This document shows, in pieces, positions 48,651 through 55,989 of a DNA stretch of 64,000 bases (positions are counted from its first letter, which is position 1; each line of letters starts with the position of its first letter). Source of the DNA: Salinispora fenicalii (lineage in GTDB: Bacteria > Actinomycetota > Actinomycetes > Mycobacteriales > Micromonosporaceae); assembly GCF_000514815.1 (NCBI RefSeq), contig NZ_KI911471.1, positions 373,062 through 437,061 of the forward strand, written 5' to 3'. A program made the translations under genes and the position numbers. The notes beneath the pieces were generated by a model. The model was not told where the DNA came from. It saw only the letters and a program-made list of their open reading frames with translations, and searched no databases.

Positions 48651-49325
48651 ATGACCGCGGTACTGGTGATCGAGGACGACGACCGGATCCGGTTGGCGCT
48701 GCTGCTCGCCCTGGAAGAGGAGGGCTACACCGCGCGGGGGGCAGCGACCGCCGAGGAGGGGCTGCGGATGCAGCGGTCCGATCCGGCCGACAACGTGTTG
48801 TTCGACCTGATGCTGCCTGGTATCGATGGATTTGAGGGGATCCGTCAGCTGCGCCGCGACGACGATGTCCCGATCGTGGTCGTCAGTGCCCGGGACGACA
48901 CCCACGACATCGTCGCCGCGCTGGAGGCCGGTGCCGACGACTACGTGGTCAAACCGGTCGCCATCAAGGAGTTGTCCGCCCGGCTGCGGGCTCTGCGACG
49001 GCGGGCCCGGGCGGTGGCCACCCCGGTCGCGGTGCAGGTCATCGGTGACCTGGAAATCAGCCCGGAGGCAGGGGAGGTGCGTCGTGCCGGAGTGCCGGTG
49101 GCATTGACCCGCACCGAATTTCGGCTCCTCTGCGAGCTGGCCGAGCACGCCGGCCGGGTGCTGTCCCGGCAGCAGTTGCTGCAACGGGTATGGGGATACG
49201 ACAGCGGCGACGAGCGCCTGGTGGACGTGCACGTCGGGCGTCTGCGCCAGAAGATCGAGGCGGAACCGGGCAATCCGCGACACCTGGTCACGCTCCGTGG
49301 CCTCGGCTACAAGCTGCAGCGATGA
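48651..49325 (+). CDS. OmpR-family response regulator
   Basis: 224 residues from ATG 48651. Receiver domain with acidic pair EDD, phospho-acceptor Asp52 (LFDLMLPG), Ser/Ala switch VVVSARDD and Lys in YVVKPV. The C-terminal winged helix ends RQKIEAEPGNPRHLVTLRGLGYKLQ. It is coupled to the kinase gene that follows (ATGA). The set with a GerMN lipoprotein resembles cell-envelope sensing systems of actinomycetes. Confidence 0.93.
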   Translation: MTAVLVIEDDDRIRLALLLALEEEGYTARGAATAEEGLRMQRSDPADNVLFDLMLPGIDGFEGIRQLRRDDDVPIVVVSARDDTHDIVAALEAGADDYVVKPVAIKELSARLRALRRRARAVATPVAVQVIGDLEISPEAGEVRRAGVPVALTRTEFRLLCELAEHAGRVLSRQQLLQRVWGYDSGDERLVDVHVGRLRQKIEAEPGNPRHLVTLRGLGYKLQR

Positions 49326-50674
49326 GACATCTCGGGCTCCGCGCGCGAGTGACGGCCGGGTTCGCCGTCGGCGCCGCGCTGCTGGCGACGTCGATGGCGT
49401 TGATCTCCTATGACCTGACCCGGCGCAGCCTGCTCGACGAGCGGGAACGCACGGCCGTGCGGGCCGCCTACTTCGACGCCGGGGTCGTGCGCATCGGGCT
49501 GAACACCGATGAACCCGACGTCGTCGAAGTGCTCCGTTCGCTGGACACGGGCAGCTCCCGGCGACCCCTGCTCTACCTCGACGGTTCCTGGTACGGGCGG
49601 ACCGCCGAGACGGCGGCGACGAGCGTGCCGGCGGCATTACAGGAGCGGGTCCGGGCCGGACAGCCCGGGGTGCAACGGGTCCAGTTGGCTGGGCAGTTGA
49701 CACTCTTGGTCGGGGTACCACTACCCGATGGCGCCAGCTACTACGAGCTGACCTCCCTACGTGAGCTGGAGGAGACCTTCCAGGTTCTCGCGCTGGCGTT
49801 GACCGCCGTGGCGATCATGGTGGCTGGCTCCGGCGCCGCCTTCGGCTGGTACGCGACCCGGCATAGTCTGCGCCCGCTGACCGCCGTCGCGGACGCCGCC
49901 GAGCGGATCTCCGCTGGCGACTTCACGACCCGGCTGGCGCCGGCCACGGACCCGGATCTGACCCGCTTGTCGACCTCCTTCAACGATATGGTCGACCAGT
50001 TGGCTAGACGGATCGAACGGGACCGGCGCTTCGCCGCCGACGTGAGCCACGAGCTGCGCTCGCCGTTGCAAACCCTCTACGCCGCCGCGAGCGTGCTGAC
50101 CCGCCGGCGGGAACACCACGACGAACGGACCGCAACGGCGGCGGGGCTGGTGGCCGACGAGATCGGCCGGTTCCAGCAACTGGTCAACGATCTCCTGGAA
50201 CTAGCCCGTACCGACCAGCCCGCCCAGCGGGAGTCGGTGGACATTGTCGCTCTCGCCGGCGAGGTGTGCCAGAGCCGGGGACTGCCGGAGAGCCTGGTGC
50301 GGCCCGACCCCGGTACGCCGGCGGAGTGGCGGGTGGACCGGCGGCGCACCGAGCAGTTGCTGGTCAACCTGCTTGAGAACGCGGTCCGCTACGGTGGGGG
50401 CCCGGTCGCGGTCCGGCTGTCGGCTGTCGGCGCCACCGGCGTCGTCGAGGTAGACGACGCCGGTCCGGGCGTACCGGTGGCCGACCGAGCTGTCATCTTC
50501 GACCGCTTCGTTCGCAGTCGCGCCGCCCGTGCCCGCGCGGGCACCGATGGCACCGGGCTCGGCTTGGCGATCGTCGCGCAGCACGCCGCCGCGCACGGCG
50601 GGCACGCGACAGTCGCTGACCGGCCCGGGGGCGGCGCGCGGTTTCGGGTGGAGCTGCCTGGGAGCCTGGAGTGA
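49322..50674 (+). CDS. Sensor histidine kinase
   Basis: 450 residues. Two membrane helices (about 11-29 and 155-178) flank an extracytoplasmic domain. HAMP segment RPLTAVADAAERISAGDFTTRL is followed by the H-box FAADVSHELRSPLQ (His243), N-box LLENAVRYGGG and G-boxes DDAGPGVP and GTGLGLAI. It phosphorylates the preceding response regulator. Its stop overlaps the lipoprotein GTG, which suggests the lipoprotein modulates the sensor. Confidence 0.93.
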   Translation: MRHLGLRARVTAGFAVGAALLATSMALISYDLTRRSLLDERERTAVRAAYFDAGVVRIGLNTDEPDVVEVLRSLDTGSSRRPLLYLDGSWYGRTAETAATSVPAALQERVRAGQPGVQRVQLAGQLTLLVGVPLPDGASYYELTSLRELEETFQVLALALTAVAIMVAGSGAAFGWYATRHSLRPLTAVADAAERISAGDFTTRLAPATDPDLTRLSTSFNDMVDQLARRIERDRRFAADVSHELRSPLQTLYAAASVLTRRREHHDERTATAAGLVADEIGRFQQLVNDLLELARTDQPAQRESVDIVALAGEVCQSRGLPESLVRPDPGTPAEWRVDRRRTEQLLVNLLENAVRYGGGPVAVRLSAVGATGVVEVDDAGPGVPVADRAVIFDRFVRSRAARARAGTDGTGLGLAIVAQHAAAHGGHATVADRPGGGARFRVELPGSLE

Positions 50675-51228
50675 ACGCCCGCTTGGCGTTGGCCACGCTG
50701 CTCGTGTTGCTGGCGGGCTGCGGCGTACCCATCGACGACCGCCCGCGGGCGGTAGAGGCGCCGTACGGGCCCTTCCCGACCCCGGGTACGGCGAGCTCCG
50801 ATCCGGCCGGGCGGTTCACCGAAGCGCTCTACTTTGTCCGTGATGACCGCCTCGTACTGGTTCACCGTCGCCTCGACATGTCGCCGACGGCTACCCAACA
50901 CCTGGAGCACCTGCTGGCCGGTCCGAACGAGGCCGAGCGGGGCGAGGGGCTGACCACCGCGCTATTCGGCGCAGTCACCGTGGCCGGCATCCGCCTCACC
51001 GGGACGCGGGCCGAGGTGGACGTGCCGTCGGTGGCGGAGGGCGCCGGTCGAAGTGACGAAGTCTTCGCCTTCGGCCAGATCGTCTGCACTCTCACCGCCC
51101 GCCCGGACGTCGACACGGTGTCGTTCCTGCGTGACGGTTCGCCACTGGAGGTTCCCCGGGCGGACGGGTCGCTGTCGCAGGGGCCGCTCACCGCCGCCGA
51201 CTACGTCGAGCTGTCCGGCTCCGACTGA
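50671..51228 (+). CDS. GerMN-domain lipoprotein
   Basis: 185 residues from GTG 50671. Lipobox LLAGCG gives membrane anchoring. Residues about 45-160 form a GerMN (sporulation/LpqB-type) domain: VLVHRRLDMSPTATQHLEHLLAGP and RLTGTRAEVDVPSV. In the MtrAB-LpqB system an analogous lipoprotein tunes the kinase; the overlap with this kinase points to the same arrangement. Confidence 0.85.
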   Translation: MNARLALATLLVLLAGCGVPIDDRPRAVEAPYGPFPTPGTASSDPAGRFTEALYFVRDDRLVLVHRRLDMSPTATQHLEHLLAGPNEAERGEGLTTALFGAVTVAGIRLTGTRAEVDVPSVAEGAGRSDEVFAFGQIVCTLTARPDVDTVSFLRDGSPLEVPRADGSLSQGPLTAADYVELSGSD

Positions 51229-51273
51229 GCGGCGGCGGTCGAGCTGTCCGGCTCCCCGCGGAAGCGGGTGGCG

Positions 51274-52758
51274 TTAGCCGGCGACCGGTACCCCCTCGCC
51301 GGGGAGGGTCGGCCCGTCGGTGTGTACCGAGGCGGCGCCGGGCAGCTCCGACGTCTCGTCGCTGTGCCCTTCGTCGCCGGCTGCGTCGCTGACGCCCTCG
51401 TCCGGCAGCTCCGGCGGCTGGCCGCCGGCCGAGTGGTTCGGCTGGCCGGGTGCGGGTGCATCGCCGGTGGCGGGGGCGTTGCGGGCGACTACCTGCGGGT
51501 ACTCCGCGGTCGCGGCACCGCCCGTAGCGGCTGCCATGACCGCCGCCGCAGCCAGGTCGGCCACCCGCTTCGCCTCGCGCTTGACCCGAGACCTGACCTC
51601 CTTGGCGTGTTGGTCGGCGTAGTCGGCCGCGCGCCGCGCCTCCTCCAGCCGGTGCAGCTCGTCGGCGAGTTCCCGGCGGGTCGTGCCGAGTCGCTGCTGC
51701 TGCTTGATGAGCTCCTGATCGATGGCGTTGCCGTCCTGGCGGACCTGGGCGAGCTGCTGCTGGCCGGCCTCCAGCTCGGACTGGAGCCGGCCGAGTCCCT
51801 CCCGGCGGTCTCGGATGTCCTGCTGCACCGCAGCGAGCTGCTGCTGGTGGCTGGCGGCCTGCTCGTCAATGCGCTGGCGCACCTTCGCGGCGTACTCCTG
51901 CGCCTCGGCGATGAGCGCAGCGATCTCCTGCTCGGCGGCCGTGCGTTGGGCCGCGAGCTCCCGCTCTGCCGTGGCTCGCTGCTCGGTCAGTTCCTGCTCG
52001 GCGCCGGTACGCTTGTCGGTCAGTTCCCGTTCCACGGTGGACTGCCAGCGCGCCAGCTCCTCCTGGGTTCGCGTCCGGGCCGCCTGCAGCTCCTGCTGGA
52101 TCTGGGTGCGGGCGGAGCTGAGGAACGCCTCGGCCTCGGCCCGGGCCTGCTCGATCCGCTGGGCGCTCTGCTCGTCGACCTGGAGTGCCTCCTGCCGGGC
52201 CCGCTCGTGGGCGGCCTCGCCCGCCTCCCGCAGCTGGTCTGCGGCGGCACGGATCTCGGCCAACTCAGCCTGGGCAGCGGCCCGCCGCTCCTCGTCTGCC
52301 TGCTCTTGGTTGGTACGTCGGGTGGCCAGCTCTTCTTCGAAGTCGCGTATCGTTTTGGTCGCCTGTTCCTGGGCGTCAGCCAGCGTCCGCTCCGCCTCCG
52401 CCGTGAGCTCGGCTGCCTGCTGTCCGGCCGCCTCGCCGATCATGTCGGCCTGCCGTTCGGCCAGCGCCAGGATTTCTTCGACCATCGGTCCCAGATCGCG
52501 GAACGCGGCGCGGTCAACCCGGGCTGGCCGCTCGCGTAGCTCGGTGACCTCCGTCTCCAGGCCGGCGAGCTGGGCCGTCAGTGCCTCGGCTCGGGCATGT
52601 GCCTGGTTGCGGTCGGTCACGGCCCGGAGTAGCTCGCCGTCGAGCTGGTCAAGGTGTCGTTCCACCTGCCGTTTGTCGAAGCCGCGCATGGTGACGTCGA
52701 AAGCCGGCCGCGACACTTTGTAGTCGCTGGCCGCGAACGACTCATCGCCGTGGGACAT
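51274..52758 (-). CDS. DivIVA-domain long coiled-coil protein (Scy/FilP-like)
   Basis: 494 residues from ATG 52758 (GGAGGAT upstream). The N-terminus KVSRPAFDVTMRGFDKRQVERHLDQL is a DivIVA-type membrane-curvature-binding segment. Most of residues 60-400 is a heptad-rich coiled coil with many Glu/Ala/Arg/Gln. The C-terminal 70 residues are Pro/Gly/Glu-rich and probably disordered. Such proteins act at poles or division sites in actinomycetes. Convergent to the GerMN lipoprotein. Confidence 0.85.
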   Translation of the reverse strand: MSHGDESFAASDYKVSRPAFDVTMRGFDKRQVERHLDQLDGELLRAVTDRNQAHARAEALTAQLAGLETEVTELRERPARVDRAAFRDLGPMVEEILALAERQADMIGEAAGQQAAELTAEAERTLADAQEQATKTIRDFEEELATRRTNQEQADEERRAAAQAELAEIRAAADQLREAGEAAHERARQEALQVDEQSAQRIEQARAEAEAFLSSARTQIQQELQAARTRTQEELARWQSTVERELTDKRTGAEQELTEQRATAERELAAQRTAAEQEIAALIAEAQEYAAKVRQRIDEQAASHQQQLAAVQQDIRDRREGLGRLQSELEAGQQQLAQVRQDGNAIDQELIKQQQRLGTTRRELADELHRLEEARRAADYADQHAKEVRSRVKREAKRVADLAAAAVMAAATGGAATAEYPQVVARNAPATGDAPAPGQPNHSAGGQPPELPDEGVSDAAGDEGHSDETSELPGAASVHTDGPTLPGEGVPVAG

Positions 52759-52944
52759 GGCTGCATCCTCCGTACGATCGCTAGCGCCACGCCGGGGCGG
52801 GGACCACCCCACGGGCAACGGTGTGGCGACACGCTACCGCCGTCGTGGTGCGGGCTGAAGACCTGCCCCGTCCTCGGGGGCGATGGTGGTGGGCTGCCGG
52901 CTGGTCGAGCCGTTCGACTGTGTCGATCTCCACTTGACAGCAGT

Positions 52945-52963
52945 CAAGGTAAGGCTAACCTAA
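52945..52963. promoter_or_regulatory. IdeR/DtxR iron box
   Basis: CAAGGTAAGGCTAACCTAA matches the 19-bp TTAGGTTAGGCTAACCTAA consensus at 16 positions. It lies 55 bp before the siderophore-interacting protein start, so iron-loaded IdeR/DmdR should repress that gene. Confidence 0.82.
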
Positions 52964-53017
52964 CTGGGTCGAGTGCGGCGCGGGACCGGTTCCCACGCCC
53001 GATCCCGGAAGGGCATC

Positions 53018-53917
53018 ATGACCCAGACCCTGTCCGTCGCGCCCTGGCGACTGTTCACCGTCGAGGTTCGCGCCGTGCGTCGGCTCAGCCCGTCGTTTGT
53101 GCGGGTTACCTTCACCGGCCCGGACCTGGACCGGTTCGCTGACAACGGCTACGACCAGCGCGTCAAGCTGGCATTCCCGCTGCCAGGTGAACGGGGAGCC
53201 GGGTTGCCGGAGGGGCCGGACTGGTACGCCCGCTGGCGGGCGCTGCCGGAGTGTCGGCGCAATCCGATCCGCACCTACACCGTCCGTGCCGCGCGCCCCG
53301 AGCTCTCCGAGGTCGACGTTGACCTCGTGCTGCACGGTGACGGCGGGCCGGCGACCCGCTGGGCGCGCCGAGCGCAGCCCGGAGACCAGATCGTGATTGT
53401 CGGCCCGGATGCGGGTTACGACGGCGAACACGGCGGCGTCGAGTTCCGGCCACCGGCTGCCGCGAAACTTCTGCTCGCCGGCGACGAGACGGCGGTGCCG
53501 GCGATCTCCTCCATCCTGGAACGGCTCCCGGCCACCGCCCGCGGCCGGGTGCTGCTGGAGGTGCCGGAGGCCGACGACGTGCAGCCGGTGGCGGCGCCAC
53601 CCGGGGTGGTGGTGCACTGGCTGGCCCGGGGCGGGCACCCGCACGGCACCCGGCTCGTTCCGGCCGTGTCGGCCGCGGCGGCGGAGCTGATGTCCGGCCC
53701 GTCGGTCGGGGTGCCGGTCACAGAGCTCAACCTGGACACGGAACTCCTCTGGGAGGTGCCCGTCTCCGTTCTCCCGGTTCCGCTCTACGCCTGGCTGGCG
53801 GGCGAGGCGGGCGTCATCCGTACCCTCCGTCGTCATCTTGTTGCCGAGCGCGGCTTGGATCGTCGGGCGGTGGCCTTCATGGGCTACTGGCGCCTCGGCC
53901 GCCCCGACCCGGCCTGA
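53018..53917 (+). CDS. Siderophore-interacting protein (ferric-siderophore reductase, ViuB/SIP family)
   Basis: 299 residues from ATG 53018. The FAD-binding RNPIRTYTVR motif (RxYTVR), the linker GPATRWARRAQPGDQIVIVGPDAG, and LLLAGDETAVPAISSIL are hallmarks of SIP reductases. The end AFMGYWRLGRPDPA matches the YWRxG motif. It releases iron from imported ferric siderophores with NAD(P)H. The iron box just upstream supports iron-starvation induction. Confidence 0.93.
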   Translation: MTQTLSVAPWRLFTVEVRAVRRLSPSFVRVTFTGPDLDRFADNGYDQRVKLAFPLPGERGAGLPEGPDWYARWRALPECRRNPIRTYTVRAARPELSEVDVDLVLHGDGGPATRWARRAQPGDQIVIVGPDAGYDGEHGGVEFRPPAAAKLLLAGDETAVPAISSILERLPATARGRVLLEVPEADDVQPVAAPPGVVVHWLARGGHPHGTRLVPAVSAAAAELMSGPSVGVPVTELNLDTELLWEVPVSVLPVPLYAWLAGEAGVIRTLRRHLVAERGLDRRAVAFMGYWRLGRPDPA

Positions 53918-53993
53918 CGTCGAGCCGCCCGGCCGCCGTGGCCGCGGGCCCGACGCCGCCGCACTCCGTAAGCTGCGGTGCTCAACCGTAAGT

Positions 53994-54040
53994 GGCAGTG
54001 ATCTCAACCGGAGGAATTGCCTCCGGTTGAGATCACTGCC
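53994..54040. terminator. Perfect 21-bp hairpin between convergent genes
   Basis: GGCAGTGATCTCAACCGGAG plus one G (53994-54014) pairs perfectly with its complement at 54020-54040 across a five-base loop. It ends 2 bp before the TetR stop and probably terminates both genes. The length and perfection are unusual. Confidence 0.85.
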
Positions 54041-54041
54041 G

Positions 54042-54677
54042 TCAGGCCGGCTTCGCAGTGTCCGGCGCACCGGTTGACTGGTCGGCGCCGAACAGGCCCA
54101 GCCGCAGTAGGCGTTGGTTCGCGGCGCTGCGGCGGGCCAGCACCGGCGCATCGAACATGGGCTGGTCCAGATTCGGTTGCATGACCGGTTCCAGCAGCAG
54201 CGGGCCTACGATCAGGCACAGCATCTGGAACGGTACCCACTGTAGATCCGCATCCGTGCGGCCGCCCTCGGCCGCGATCAGCCGCTCCAGCTCGCTACGC
54301 GCACCTTCCAGAAGACGGCCGAACAGTGCCGCGCTGGCGGGGCTGTCCTCCTGCAGTGCCCGACGCAGGTAGCCGCGCAGTACTGGGTCGGCGCCGAACA
54401 TCCGCGCGGACATCTCACCCAGCGACCCCATCAGATCCCCACCGCCCGGATCGAGCTCCCGCAGGGCGGCGCCGAGCCGGGCCAAGACCTGCTCATCGAC
54501 GGCGGCGCGCAGTCCTTCCTTGGACCCGAAGTGGTGCATCACCAGGGCCGGCGACAACCCGGCCTCGGCAGCTACTGCGCGGGCCGAGGTGGCGGCGAAG
54601 CCGCGCTGCGCGAACAGGCGCAGCGCCGCCTCGCGTAGCCGCGCCCGTCCGGTCAGGTCCGACGGCGACGCTTCCAT
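54042..54677 (-). CDS. TetR-family regulator
   Basis: 211 residues from ATG 54677 (ATG 54695 possible). HTH segment RLREAALRLFAQRGFAATSARAVAAEAGLSPALVMHHFGSKEGL. The C-terminal domain is not assigned. It is divergent from the membrane acyltransferase and probably acts on the overlapping dyads at 54760-54784. Confidence 0.87.
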   Translation of the reverse strand: MEASPSDLTGRARLREAALRLFAQRGFAATSARAVAAEAGLSPALVMHHFGSKEGLRAAVDEQVLARLGAALRELDPGGGDLMGSLGEMSARMFGADPVLRGYLRRALQEDSPASAALFGRLLEGARSELERLIAAEGGRTDADLQWVPFQMLCLIVGPLLLEPVMQPNLDQPMFDAPVLARRSAANQRLLRLGLFGADQSTGAPDTAKPA

Positions 54678-54759
54678 GTCAGCACGGTATGTCATCGCAC
54701 TGGCACTGCCCGCGGGGGCATCCCGAGCGGTGATCTCCGGGGGTCTAGAGAAGCATGGC

Positions 54760-54784
54760 TGAACACATGTTCAGTATATTGAAC
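54760..54784. promoter_or_regulatory. Two overlapping TetR-type dyads
   Basis: TGAACACATGTTCA (54760-54773, 6-bp arms) overlaps GTTCAGTATATTGAAC (54769-54784, 5-bp arms). They lie directly before the acyltransferase ATG (54787) and 83 bp before the TetR start, so two dimers could bind on one site. Confidence 0.68.
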
Positions 54785-54786
54785 GC

Positions 54787-55986
54787 ATGGCCAGTGCTGT
54801 TGATGAACCTCCCGCACTCCGTACCCAGTACCTGCACTACCTGGACAACCTGCGGGTAGCGATGATCCTCATGGTGGTGATCCATCACGCCGCCCAGGCG
54901 TACGGCCCCGGCGACTGGTGGTACTTCCAAGGAGACCAGTACGCCCCCGTCCTAGCCGTCCTTTCGGCGGTGGGCGGGGCGTTCAGGATGAGCCTGCTGT
55001 TCTTCGTCGCTGCGTTCCTCGTGCCGCGCGCCGCCGACCACAAGGGCAGTTGGGGATTCCTGCGTGGCCGACTCAAGCGCCTCGGTATTCCGTTTCTGGT
55101 TGGCTCGGCCACGATCATTCCCGTCTTGATGTATGTCTACTACCGCGAGTACCGCAGCTATCCGTCGATCTCGTTTCCTCGCTACTACCGGGACGTGTTC
55201 CTCGGTTTCGGCCCACAGCCGGTGGACTGGACCGGCCCGACCTGGCCCGACCTGCAGTTCGGGCACCTGTGGTTCATCCAGACACTGCTCGTCTTCTGTC
55301 TCCTCTACCTGTTGTTCCGCTGGCTCGGCGGGCGACTGCGCCGCGTTCACCCAAACCCGAGGGCGACCCGGCTGACCTGGATGACCGACAACCGCAGCCT
55401 GGTCACCCTCACCCTCACCCTGGCCGTGGTCGTGTTTCTCATCCGAATCTGGTACCCACTTGACCAGTGGGTGCCGCTGTTCGGGTTTATTCAGGCCGAA
55501 CCAGCTCGCCTCACCCAATACGCGGTATTCTTCGCCGCCGGCGCCATGGCCTACCGTCGTGATTGGCTCGCCCGACTGCCCCGCCGCACCGGCTATACCT
55601 GGCTGGCCACTGGCGCGGCACTCACCGCCGTACTGTTCTGGACCGGCACCGACACCCGGTTCTTCGCCCCCGGTGGTGCCTCCTGGGCCTCGGCCTGCTG
55701 GACGCTGACCGAGACCATCCTGTGTGTCGGCCTCAGTGTCGGCCTGGTCACCCTGTTCCGAGACCTCTTCGCCGGACACAACCGACTCACCCGCGCCATG
55801 GCCGCCAGCTCCTACACGATCTACCTCATCCACCTGCCGATCGTCGTCGCCCTGCAGTTCGCGTTCGCCCGCGTCGGCCTACCCACCATGGCTACCTTCG
55901 TCGCCGTCACCACTTCCGGCATCGTCCTCAGCGTCGCCGCTGCCGTGTCAATCCGTCGTCTGCCCGGACTCCGCACGGTCCTGTGA
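54787..55986 (+). CDS. Membrane acyltransferase (acyltransferase-3/OpgC-like)
   Basis: 399 residues with about ten membrane helices. YLHYLDNLRVAMILMVVIHHAAQAYG contains the H-H of the acyltransferase-3 family, followed by FRMSLLFFVAAFLV and the FLRGRLKRLGIPFLVG loop. SSYTIYLIHLPIVVALQ matches the conserved final-helix block. It should O-acylate a cell-envelope or small-molecule substrate. Controlled by the divergent TetR from the adjacent operator. Ends 3 bp from the convergent fusion gene. Confidence 0.86.
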   Translation: MASAVDEPPALRTQYLHYLDNLRVAMILMVVIHHAAQAYGPGDWWYFQGDQYAPVLAVLSAVGGAFRMSLLFFVAAFLVPRAADHKGSWGFLRGRLKRLGIPFLVGSATIIPVLMYVYYREYRSYPSISFPRYYRDVFLGFGPQPVDWTGPTWPDLQFGHLWFIQTLLVFCLLYLLFRWLGGRLRRVHPNPRATRLTWMTDNRSLVTLTLTLAVVVFLIRIWYPLDQWVPLFGFIQAEPARLTQYAVFFAAGAMAYRRDWLARLPRRTGYTWLATGAALTAVLFWTGTDTRFFAPGGASWASACWTLTETILCVGLSVGLVTLFRDLFAGHNRLTRAMAASSYTIYLIHLPIVVALQFAFARVGLPTMATFVAVTTSGIVLSVAAAVSIRRLPGLRTVL

Positions 55987-55989
55987 CTG

